Assembly: GCA_023420935.1 (NCBI GenBank)
Contig: JAEZUR010000086.1
Span: 1-64,000, forward strand
Reading direction: 5' to 3'
Source of the DNA: Bacillota bacterium
GTDB taxonomy: Bacteria; Bacillota; Clostridia; Lachnospirales; Lachnospiraceae
Length of the DNA: 64,000 bases
Position numbers and translations under genes: made by a program. This document shows, in pieces, positions 28,333 to 36,358 of the stretch; the stretch's first letter is position 1; the number at the start of each line of letters is the position of its first letter. The notes beneath the pieces were generated by a model. The model did not search any database. It was given only the letters and a program-made list of their open reading frames with translations, and was not told where the DNA came from.

Positions 28333-29451
28333 TTACAGCACATACCTTTCGTTTGATTCCAGTATCACACGAACGCCATCTACTCCGACATAATGGCTAT
28401 TGGCACGTATTGTATCTCTACTTTCTACAATACAGTTTTCAATATAGGTATTGTCTCCAATATAAACATCATTAAGAATAATTGAATTCTTTATGGTACA
28501 ATTGTTTCCTATATAAACTTCTTTGAATAATATGGAATTTTCTACTTTACCGTTAATAATACATCCACTGGATATTAAGCTGTTTTGCACACTGGAACCT
28601 GCATTGTATTTTGCAGGTGGAAGATCCTGTATTTTGGAATAAATATCAGGATATTGTTTAAAGAAATAATCTCTGATATCCTTATTCAAAAAATCCATAT
28701 TTGTTTTAAAATATGCATCAACGGACGCAATGTTACTCCAATAGTCCGTTAAATTATAGGCATAAATCTTTTTCAAATTTTTATAACGTATTAAAATGTC
28801 TTTTACAAAATCATATCGATCTTCTTGAATACATTTTTCAATTAATTCAATTAATTGTCTTCTTCTAATCACATATACACCGGTTGAAACAATATTCGCA
28901 TTACTTACAATAGGTTTTTCTTCAAATTCTTCAATCCTACCATCTGCATGAGTGCGAATTACGCCAAAGCGGCTCACATCTTCCCCTTCTGGAATCTGCT
29001 TCGTCACAACGGTAATATCTGCTTTTTTAGAAATATGATATTCTAATACACGGTTGTAATCTAATTTATAAACACCATCTCCAGATGCGATTACAACATA
29101 TGGTTCATGGCTATTTTTCAAAAAGCTTAAATTTTGGGCAATGGCATCTGCGGTACCCCGGTACCAGAATCCATTATCTGCAGTAATCGTTGGTGTAAAA
29201 ACAAATAGTCCGCCCTGCTTTCTACCAAAATCCCACCATTTTGAAGAATTAAGATGTTCATTTAAAGATTTTGCATTGTACTGAGTAAATACTGCAACTT
29301 TTTGTATGTGCGAATTGGACATATTACTTAGTACAAAGTCAATGCTTCGATATCCGCCGGCAATTGGCATTGCTGCAATTGCACGTTTTGTGGATAATTC
29401 TCGCATTCGGTTATTATTACCCCCAGCTAAAACGATACCTATTGCTCTCAT
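28333..29451 (-). CDS. glgD: GlgD, glucose-1-phosphate adenylyltransferase subunit
   Basis: 372-aa GlgC paralog with the nucleotidyltransferase N-terminus MRAIGIVLAGGNNNRMRELSTKRAIAAMPIAGGYRSIDF and a left-handed beta-helix C-terminus. The sugar-nucleotide loop is altered (GGNNNRM in place of GGxGxRL), in line with GlgD acting as a regulatory partner of GlgC in Firmicutes. Its ATG overlaps the glgC stop as TAATG, so the two are translationally coupled and probably form a hetero-oligomer. Confidence 0.94.
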   Translation of the reverse strand: MRAIGIVLAGGNNNRMRELSTKRAIAAMPIAGGYRSIDFVLSNMSNSHIQKVAVFTQYNAKSLNEHLNSSKWWDFGRKQGGLFVFTPTITADNGFWYRGTADAIAQNLSFLKNSHEPYVVIASGDGVYKLDYNRVLEYHISKKADITVVTKQIPEGEDVSRFGVIRTHADGRIEEFEEKPIVSNANIVSTGVYVIRRRQLIELIEKCIQEDRYDFVKDILIRYKNLKKIYAYNLTDYWSNIASVDAYFKTNMDFLNKDIRDYFFKQYPDIYSKIQDLPPAKYNAGSSVQNSLISSGCIINGKVENSILFKEVYIGNNCTIKNSIILNDVYIGDNTYIENCIVESRDTIRANSHYVGVDGVRVILESNERYVL

Positions 29452-30722
29452 TATCTGTCACCTGCCTTAATCAAAGTCTCTCCGCCAGCTAATAAACCAT
29501 TCGGATACTCACTTGGTACTGTTTCCCCAGAAATAGCAGTGTTCTTACCTATCTTAACACCACTAGGAATAATAGAGTTCTCTCCAATCGTAACCAAGCC
29601 GAACGAATATACATCTGGTTTTACTTTATTCGGCACCTCTTCCCCTAAGCCTACTATGACATCATTACCTATTGTTACATTTTCGGCAATAACAGCTTTC
29701 TCTACTATTGTTCTCTCCCCTATTGTAGTTGAGTTCATAATAATAGAGTCTCTTACTACTGCTCCAGGCCCAATATATACGCCCGAACCAATAACTGAAT
29801 TGTGAACTTCCCCGTAAATCTCTGCCGCATCTCCTATAATTGCTTTATCAACTACTGCATTCTCTGCTATGTACTGCGGCGGAATCCGATCACTCTTCGT
29901 GTAAATCTTCCAGAATTCCTCATACAAATTAAACTCAGGAATTAAATCAATTAACTCCATATTAGATTCCCAGTATGCTCCCAGGGTTCCAACATCCTTC
30001 CAATACCCATTGTATTCATAAGCAAACACCCTATCTCCTCGTTGATGACAATAAGGAATAATATGCTTTCCAAAATCACAGGCTTTTTGGTCTTTTAAGG
30101 TTATTAATGCTTCTCTTAGTACTGGCCATGAGAAAATATAAATTCCCATAGATGCTAGATTACTTCTAGGTTGTGGAGGCTTTTCTTCAAATTCCAGAAT
30201 TCGTTTACTTTCATCTGTAATGACAACTCCAAACCTACTTGCCTCTTCCATTGGAACTGGAATCGTTGCAAGTGTAATATCTGCCTTATTTGCTTTATGG
30301 AATTCTAGCATAACTTCATAATCCATCTTATAGATATGGTCACCGCCTAATATTAAAACATAGTCCGGATTATAATATTCCATATATTCTAAATTCTGAT
30401 AGATTGCATTGGCTGTTCCCGTATACCATTCACTATTGGTACTTTTTTCATATGGCGGTAATATGGATACTCCCCCGATATTACGATCCAAATCCCATGG
30501 TATACCTATTCCAATGTGTGTGTTAAGTCTTAATGGCTGATATTGTGTTAAAACACCAACCGTGTCAACACCTGAATTAATACAATTACTTAATGGAAAA
30601 TCGATGATCCTGTACTTTCCACCAAAAGCTACAGCTGGTTTTGCAATTTTCGCTGTTAAAACGCCAAGTCTTGAGCCTTGTCCCCCTGCAAGTAACATTG
30701 CTATCATTTCTTTTTTAATCAT
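29451..30722 (-). CDS. glgC: glucose-1-phosphate adenylyltransferase GlgC
   Basis: 423-aa catalytic subunit making ADP-glucose for glycogen synthesis. MLLAGGQGSRLGVLTAKIAKPAVAFGGKYRIIDFPLSNC is the substrate-binding N-terminus; ILGGDHIYKMDY and VEEFEEKP-like FEEKPPQ follow, then hexapeptide repeats in the last third. GAGGTG precedes the ATG. First gene of the glgCD operon, divergent from murC. Confidence 0.96.
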   Translation of the reverse strand: MIKKEMIAMLLAGGQGSRLGVLTAKIAKPAVAFGGKYRIIDFPLSNCINSGVDTVGVLTQYQPLRLNTHIGIGIPWDLDRNIGGVSILPPYEKSTNSEWYTGTANAIYQNLEYMEYYNPDYVLILGGDHIYKMDYEVMLEFHKANKADITLATIPVPMEEASRFGVVITDESKRILEFEEKPPQPRSNLASMGIYIFSWPVLREALITLKDQKACDFGKHIIPYCHQRGDRVFAYEYNGYWKDVGTLGAYWESNMELIDLIPEFNLYEEFWKIYTKSDRIPPQYIAENAVVDKAIIGDAAEIYGEVHNSVIGSGVYIGPGAVVRDSIIMNSTTIGERTIVEKAVIAENVTIGNDVIVGLGEEVPNKVKPDVYSFGLVTIGENSIIPSGVKIGKNTAISGETVPSEYPNGLLAGGETLIKAGDR

Positions 30723-30890
30723 GTAATCACCTCTTGTCGTTTAATGTGAATATTATATCATATTTTGGTCAAATTGTGAATATTTTTACCAAATTTTTAT
30801 TAAAAATTGACGTTTTTTTGACAAATCGTATAAAAATGGGAATAGTATTTTCCATTTTTTATGAAATGACTTATTTTTTTCAATTTATAT

Positions 30891-30918
30891 TTGTATTTTC
30901 CACACAATTGGTTATAAT
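30891..30918 (+). promoter_or_regulatory. probable murC promoter
   Basis: TTGTAT (30891-30896), 16-nt spacer, perfect TATAAT (30913-30918), about 90 bp before the murC ATG. The 287-bp gap between divergent glgC and murC is otherwise AT-rich, with no further clear structure. Confidence 0.55.
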
Positions 30919-31009
30919 AACAATATAATTAATATATCAGCAATCATACAATTGGTAATCTTTTGTTGATTTTGATACAAATAAGAATAGAATAGGAAGT
31001 GTCAAATTA

Positions 31010-32392
31010 ATGTATAAAATTGACTTCAAAAAACCACTCCGAGTGCATTTTATTGGAATTGGCGGAATTAGCATGAGTGGTTTTGCAGAATTATTACATA
31101 CTATGGGCTTTATAGTCAGTGGATCGGATGCAAAAGAAAGTAAAATAACCAAGCACTTAGAATCCTTAGGTATTAATATATTATATGGACAAAGTGCATC
31201 AAATATTACATCGAATCTTGATTTAATCGTCTACACAGCAGCAATCCATGAGGATAATCCAGAGTTTGTGGCTGCAAAGCAATCCACAATTCCAATGATG
31301 GACCGTGCTGAAATGGTAGGTCAGGTAATGAAAAACTATGAATCAGCCATTGCCGTAGCAGGAACACATGGTAAAACAACAACAACTTCTATGGTATCTC
31401 ACATTCTATTAGCCGCAGATTTAGATCCAACCATTTCCGTAGGTGGTATTTTAAAAGCAATCGATGGAAATATACGCGTTGGTAATTCTTCTAATTTTAT
31501 AACAGAAGCGTGCGAGTATACCAATAGTTTCTTAAAATTTTATCCAACCATTAGTATTATATTAAATATAGAAGCAGAGCACCTAGACTTCTTTAAGGAT
31601 TTGGATGATGTTCGCAATTCTTTTTATGAATTTGCAAGCAAATTACCTCAAAATGGTCTGTTAATAATCAATGGTGAGATTGAACAAGTTGATGAGTTTA
31701 TTGACAAATTGAATTGTCGCATTGTTACTTACGGAATGAATGCACCTTCTTATAATTTTACAGCTCGCCAAATCACCTATAATGAATTTGGATTAGGTGC
31801 GTTTGATCTGTATCATAATGAAACTTTTGTTGATCACATTCAGCTAAGTGTAGTTGGTGCACACAATATATCCAACGCGTTAGCAGCGATAGCACTTGGT
31901 TATGAATTTAATATACCGATCTCAATCATAAAAGAAGGATTATTAACATTTAAAGGAACGGAACGACGTTTTGAGTACAAAGGAGAAACCAATGGGGTTA
32001 CTGTGGTAGATGATTATGCACATCACCCAACTGAGATTGAAGCAACATTAAATGCTACTGAAAAATATCCACACAAAACACTATGGTGTGTATTTCAACC
32101 ACATACGTATTCTCGTACCAAAGCTTTTTTAAAGGAATTTGCATCTGCTCTGTCTAAGGCTGATAAGATTGTGCTTACTGATATCTACGCTGCAAGAGAA
32201 CAAGATCCTGGAGACATTTCTTCCCTTGATCTCAAGAAAGAATTGGAGCTTTTAGGTAAGGAAGTTTACCATTTTTCAGAATTTGACGATATTGAAAATT
32301 TTTTATTACAAAATTGTGCTAACGGTGACCTGTTGATAACTATGGGTGCCGGAGACGTTGTAACCATTGGCGAAAGACTGTTAGGCGAGTAG
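31010..32392 (+). CDS. murC: UDP-N-acetylmuramate-L-alanine ligase MurC
   Basis: 460-aa peptidoglycan precursor enzyme adding L-Ala to UDP-MurNAc. FIGIGGISMSGFAELL at the N-terminus, ATP loop GTHGKTTT (118-125), EACEYTNSFLKFYPTISIILNIEAEHLDFF, and DDYAHHPTEIEATL in the C-terminal domain. AGGAAG precedes the ATG. It is a single gene here, outside any mur cluster, followed by a terminator. Confidence 0.97.
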   Translation: MYKIDFKKPLRVHFIGIGGISMSGFAELLHTMGFIVSGSDAKESKITKHLESLGINILYGQSASNITSNLDLIVYTAAIHEDNPEFVAAKQSTIPMMDRAEMVGQVMKNYESAIAVAGTHGKTTTTSMVSHILLAADLDPTISVGGILKAIDGNIRVGNSSNFITEACEYTNSFLKFYPTISIILNIEAEHLDFFKDLDDVRNSFYEFASKLPQNGLLIINGEIEQVDEFIDKLNCRIVTYGMNAPSYNFTARQITYNEFGLGAFDLYHNETFVDHIQLSVVGAHNISNALAAIALGYEFNIPISIIKEGLLTFKGTERRFEYKGETNGVTVVDDYAHHPTEIEATLNATEKYPHKTLWCVFQPHTYSRTKAFLKEFASALSKADKIVLTDIYAAREQDPGDISSLDLKKELELLGKEVYHFSEFDDIENFLLQNCANGDLLITMGAGDVVTIGERLLGE

Positions 32393-32410
32393 TTATCCAC
32401 ATTATCCACA
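32393..32410 (+). promoter_or_regulatory. two abutting DnaA boxes
   Basis: Two perfect copies of the bacterial DnaA-box consensus TTATCCACA lie head to tail at 32393-32401 and 32402-32410, immediately after the murC stop codon. A near match (TTATCAACA) follows at 32414-32422. Confidence 0.65.
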
Positions 32411-32452
32411 ACCTTATCAACATTTTGATGATAAAAAGGTTGTGGATTTTTT
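32404..32452 (+). terminator. murC terminator
   Basis: ATCCACAACCTT (32404-32415) pairs with AAGGTTGTGGAT (32436-32447), followed by TTTTTTAATT. It overlaps the second DnaA box. Confidence 0.88.
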
Positions 32453-32558
32453 AATTCTCTTTGACTCATTCTACAAGAATAGTAATCTATTGATACAAGT
32501 CCATAAATATCAATGTTTCGTCGTATTTCCCTTTTATTTTACATATATTTACATGTCT

Positions 32559-32585
32559 TTATCCACTTTATCCACTTTATCCACA
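32559..32585 (+). promoter_or_regulatory. three abutting DnaA boxes
   Basis: Three 9-bp units without spacing: TTATCCACT, TTATCCACT, TTATCCACA. The last is a perfect consensus DnaA box; the others differ at the final base. With the pair at 32393-32410 this makes five same-strand sites in under 200 bp, upstream of dnaD and the helicase-loader gene. Confidence 0.65.
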
Positions 32586-32649
32586 TTGTTCATCCCCCCC
32601 AATCCCCCGTAAAATCGCCTATTTCCTAAAAACCCTATGTGTGATATAA

Positions 32650-32857
32650 TACTCGCGAAAGAACATTCGCTTGCTTGCAAGGGCGAATGTTATCGCGGGA
32701 TCATAAACACAGGGTTTTTGTGTTTATGATACTCGAAAAGCAATTTCACGTGCTTGCAAGGGTGAAATTGCTTTGGGATAATAAACACAGCCTTTTCGTG
32801 TTTATTATACTCGCGAAAGAACATTCACTTGCTTGCAAGGGTGAAATTTACACCCAC
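32650..32857 (+). repeat. tandem array of two alternating hairpins
   Basis: About 79-bp period, pattern A1-B1-A2-B2-A3. A units (start 32650, 32730, 32808) begin TACTCG and share the loop core TGCTTGCAAGG. A1 stem AACATTCGC/GCGAATGTT (32662-32670 with 32683-32691) becomes AAAGCAATTTCAC/GTGAAATTGCTTT in A2 (32737-32749 with 32762-32774). B1 is TCATAAACAC/GTGTTTATGA (32701-32729), B2 TAATAAACAC/GTGTTTATTA (32779-32807). Both arms change together. A decayed B-like stretch precedes A1 (about 32629-32649) and A3 is only partly paired. With the DnaA boxes this fills the 32393-32895 gap. Confidence 0.85.
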
Positions 32858-32895
32858 CTCATTAACCCCCGCATAAGCGGCAGATAGGAGTCAAC

Positions 32896-33978
32896 ATGGA
32901 TACCATCAAGCTATATTCCTCAAGTGCGTCAGACGCAACAACAATTTCAAATATTTTTATTGACACATACATGCCTGTGGCGAATGGAAGCTATGTGAAA
33001 GTATATCTATATCTTCTCCGATGCTTATCAGGCAAGAACAGTGGACTATCTATATCCTATTTGGCAGATCGTTTGGACAATACAGAAAAAGACATCGTAC
33101 GAGCACTAAATTACTGGGAAAAAGTACAGCTTATCTCTGTTTCTAGAAATACAGAGGGTAACATTACTGGAATAACTATGAATGAGCCAAGCTCCACTCA
33201 AACAGATACCAATACAGAGTCAACAGAAATACTGGATGAATTAGCAATCTCTCAGGAAGAAGTCCCAACTAGTTTAGAAGCACCAATCGAGCGTCCTGTT
33301 TACACTAGTCAACAGATTGCAGAATTATCCAATAACGATGAAATTAAATGGATTATGAACATAATTGAAATATATTTGGAACGGTTGCTAAAACCAAAAG
33401 ATGTGCAACTAATCCTTTACTTATATGACACCGTAGGCTTTTCAGCAGAGCTTATTATGTATTTGTACGAATATTGTATCTCCAAGAACAAAAAAAATGC
33501 ATCCTACATTGAGACGGTAGCACTTTCCTGGGCTGTGGAAGGGATTGATTCGGTAGAGAAAGCAGAAGCTTCCACCACCATGTATAACAGTAATTACAAT
33601 GCAGTAAATAAGGCCTTTGGATTAACCAGAGCCCCTGGTAATATAGAGAAACAATATATCAATAAGTGGCTCAATTCTTTTGGATTTGATATTGCAATTA
33701 TTGTAGAAGCCTGTAATCGAACACTTTTAAATACTCAAAAACCAGATTTTAAATATGCCGATAAGATATTAGAGAATTGGCATAAGAAAGGTGTTAAGAG
33801 TCCTTCTGATATCGAAAAGCTAGATCAAGAATATAGCGCTGTGAAGGCATCTGTAAAACCTCAACACACCCCTGGTGTACAAGCAAAACAATCTAATAAT
33901 AAGTTCAATGCTTTTCCACAAAGAACTTATTCTGCGGAAGACTATTCTTCCCTAGAACAGAGACTTCTACATAAATAA
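32896..33978 (+). CDS. DnaD-domain replication initiation protein
   Basis: 360-aa protein: an N-terminal winged-helix-like part (YLYLLRCLSGKNSGLSISYLADRLDNTEKDIVRALNYWEKVQLI), an acidic Ser/Thr-rich linker (about 98-145), then two DnaD C-terminal domains, the second ending in the YADKILENWHKKGV signature. DnaD/DnaB-type proteins remodel DNA and help load the replicative helicase in Firmicutes. It is followed 30 bp later by the loader ATPase gene, an operon that supports the role. Confidence 0.93.
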   Translation: MDTIKLYSSSASDATTISNIFIDTYMPVANGSYVKVYLYLLRCLSGKNSGLSISYLADRLDNTEKDIVRALNYWEKVQLISVSRNTEGNITGITMNEPSSTQTDTNTESTEILDELAISQEEVPTSLEAPIERPVYTSQQIAELSNNDEIKWIMNIIEIYLERLLKPKDVQLILYLYDTVGFSAELIMYLYEYCISKNKKNASYIETVALSWAVEGIDSVEKAEASTTMYNSNYNAVNKAFGLTRAPGNIEKQYINKWLNSFGFDIAIIVEACNRTLLNTQKPDFKYADKILENWHKKGVKSPSDIEKLDQEYSAVKASVKPQHTPGVQAKQSNNKFNAFPQRTYSAEDYSSLEQRLLHK

Positions 33979-34008
33979 TTCTTGCACGGAACTAGAAAGG
34001 AACGTTAA

Positions 34009-35001
34009 ATGGGACTGAAAAATGTTCAATACAATAGGATTTTACGTGAATATGATAATCGTAGATTAAAGAATCGACATCTATACGAGAAGAAGCAAGC
34101 CGAAGTGTATGAGAGAATTCCTGAATTAAAGGAAATAGATCATTCCATTGCTAGTGCATCGATCTCCTACGCAAAAATGGCTCTCCTAGGTACCGATTCC
34201 AGTGTAGACGATTTAGTGAATCATAATATGGAACTATCTATGAGAAAGGTAGAACTATTATGTGAAAATGGATATCCCGGTAATTACTTAACCCCCTCCT
34301 ATGACTGTCCAGATTGCAAAGATACCGGTTATATTGAAGGTGAGAAATGCCACTGCTTTAAGCAAGCCATTGTTGACTTATTGTATGCACAATCCAATAT
34401 AAAATCTGTGATACAAAGAGAAAACTTTGATACATTTTCCTATGCGTATTATTCAGATGATTATGTGGAACCAACCACTGGATTGTCTCCACGAGCAAAT
34501 ATTCAAAAAGTAGTTACTACCTGTAAGAATTTTATTCAATCTTTTGGGAATAACTATCAAAACATTCTGCTTTATGGTAATACTGGTGTAGGAAAAACTT
34601 TTTTAGCAAATTGCATTGCTAGAGAATTATTGAACCGAGCACATACTGTTATTTATCTAACCTCATTTCAACTATTTGATATTTTAGAAAAAAATAAGTT
34701 CGGAAAAGGCTCTGATAACTTCGAAAACGAAGAACAGTTTTACTATATTTTAAATTGTGATTTATTAATAATCGATGATTTAGGTACAGAACTTAATAAT
34801 AGTTTTATCTCTTCGCAGCTGTACTTATGTATGAATGAACGCCATTTAAGCCAGAAATCTACAATAATTTCCACTAACCTATCATTGGACGATTTGAATG
34901 TACTTTATAGCGAACGTATTTTTTCCAGAATAACTAGCAATTATTTACTGCTTAAAGTTGTTGGTGAAGATATTCGACTAAAAAAAGCATTTGCACCTTG
35001 A
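34009..35001 (+). CDS. DnaC/DnaI-type helicase-loader ATPase
   Basis: 330-aa AAA+ protein. It has an N-terminal zinc-binding-like Cys set (C100, C103, C114, C116 in CPDCKDTGYIEGEKCHC), Walker A GNTGVGKT (190-197), Walker B LLIIDDLGTE, and the sensor segment STNLSLDDLNVLYSERIFSRI. This is the DnaI/DnaC architecture that delivers the replicative helicase to DNA. It lies in an operon with the DnaD-domain gene. Confidence 0.93.
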   Translation: MGLKNVQYNRILREYDNRRLKNRHLYEKKQAEVYERIPELKEIDHSIASASISYAKMALLGTDSSVDDLVNHNMELSMRKVELLCENGYPGNYLTPSYDCPDCKDTGYIEGEKCHCFKQAIVDLLYAQSNIKSVIQRENFDTFSYAYYSDDYVEPTTGLSPRANIQKVVTTCKNFIQSFGNNYQNILLYGNTGVGKTFLANCIARELLNRAHTVIYLTSFQLFDILEKNKFGKGSDNFENEEQFYYILNCDLLIIDDLGTELNNSFISSQLYLCMNERHLSQKSTIISTNLSLDDLNVLYSERIFSRITSNYLLLKVVGEDIRLKKAFAP

Positions 35002-35085
35002 CTTAATTTTTTTAAGATGGTATAAAAGTAACTGGACAATTTATTGGAATATCAAATTCTTTAATTTAAAATGGAGGAAGCATTC

Positions 35086-36258
35086 ATGTCACAACAAGAG
35101 AAAATATTAGAAACCATACCGGTTGGAACTTTAGGAATTATTGCTTTAGAGAGCAGTAAGACTCTAGGCAAGAAGGTAAATGACTTTATTGTTGATTGGA
35201 GAAATCAAAGAGACAGTGAACACACCGCAACCATTGCCTTCGCAGGATATCAAAGAGATTCCTATCTTCTAGAAGCATCTTGCCCACGATTTGGCTCAGG
35301 AGAAGCCAAAGGTATGATTAAAGAATCTGTTCGTGGTTCTGATCTATATCTTCTCGTTGATGTTTGCAACCATAACTTAACATATAAGGTATGTGGACAG
35401 GTTAATCATATGTCACCTGATGATCACTACCAAGATTTAAAACGTATTATCGCTGCTGTAGGCGGTAAAGCTAGAAGAATTACCGTAATTATGCCGTTTC
35501 TTTATGAAAGCAGACAGCATAAACGTAGCTCGAGAGAATCCCTAGATTGTGCATTAGCTCTTCAAGAACTAACTAATATGGGTGTAGAAAGTATCATTAC
35601 CTTCGATGCACATGATCCACGAGTTCAGAACGCAATCCCATTAAAGAGTTTTGAAACTGTCCAACCAACTTATCAGTTTATTAAAGCTTTAGTTAAAAAT
35701 GTACCAGATCTTCGTATGGATGCTGATCACATGATGGTTATCAGTCCAGATGAAGGTGGTATGTCAAGAGCAGTTTATTTTGCCAACGTCATGGGTGTTG
35801 ACATGGGTATGTTCTATAAACGTCGTGATTATACAACCATCGTTGATGGACGTAATCCAATCGTTGCACATGAATTCCTTGGAACTGATATTGAAGGAAA
35901 AGATATGTTAATTATTGATGATATGATTTCTTCTGGAGAGAGTATGATTGATGTTGCTACTGAGTTAAAGAGACGTAAAGCTGGAAGAATCTTTGTTGCT
36001 TCTACATTTGGACTATTTACTAATGGCCTTGACAAATTTGATAAAGCATATGAAAGTGGATTAATCTATCGTGTGTTAACAACAAACCTTGTATATCAGC
36101 CAGAAGAACTACTTAAAAAAGAATATTATATTAATGTTGATATGAGTAAATATATTGCATTACTAATTGATACACTTAATCACGATGCTTCCATCAGTGA
36201 ATTCTTAAATCCAACAAAACGTATTCAAAAGATATTAAAGCAATATAACCATAAATAA
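35086..36258 (+). CDS. prs: ribose-phosphate pyrophosphokinase
   Basis: 390-aa PRPP synthetase supplying nucleotide, His and Trp synthesis, and the Hpt reaction in this window. It has the PRPP loop MLIIDDMISSGESMIDVATELK, the flexible-loop region KRRDYTTIVDGRNPIVAHEFLGTDIEGK and TFDAHDPRVQN. It is longer than the usual 315 aa, representing the longer divergent subgroup seen in Clostridia. An ATG at 35071 is part of the ribosome site ATGGAGG; the true start is the ATG at 35086 (MSQQEK). Confidence 0.9.
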   Translation: MSQQEKILETIPVGTLGIIALESSKTLGKKVNDFIVDWRNQRDSEHTATIAFAGYQRDSYLLEASCPRFGSGEAKGMIKESVRGSDLYLLVDVCNHNLTYKVCGQVNHMSPDDHYQDLKRIIAAVGGKARRITVIMPFLYESRQHKRSSRESLDCALALQELTNMGVESIITFDAHDPRVQNAIPLKSFETVQPTYQFIKALVKNVPDLRMDADHMMVISPDEGGMSRAVYFANVMGVDMGMFYKRRDYTTIVDGRNPIVAHEFLGTDIEGKDMLIIDDMISSGESMIDVATELKRRKAGRIFVASTFGLFTNGLDKFDKAYESGLIYRVLTTNLVYQPEELLKKEYYINVDMSKYIALLIDTLNHDASISEFLNPTKRIQKILKQYNHK

Positions 36259-36290
36259 TATAATTAAAACAATATAGTAAATAATTAAAA

Positions 36291-36315
36291 AGCGGTGCAT
36301 TGTGCACCGCTTTTC
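36291..36315. terminator. bidirectional terminator between prs and the PBP gene
   Basis: AGCGGTGCA (36291-36299) pairs with TGCACCGCT (36303-36311) around a 3-nt loop, with A-run before and TTTTCTTTCT after. It serves prs on the plus strand and the convergent penicillin-binding protein gene on the minus strand. Confidence 0.9.
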
Positions 36316-36358
36316 TTTCTCTAAACTTAAACACGATAAACTAATCATAGTAATAAGA

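Noticed and set aside
32393..32585. Replication origin oriC
   Set aside because: There is no dnaA/dnaN gene and no clear AT-rich unwinding element with both box orientations; boxes alone do not prove an origin.
32650..32857. CRISPR array
   Set aside because: Spacing is about 79 bp, the repeats are hairpins that vary together, there are no unique spacers of uniform length, and there are no cas genes.
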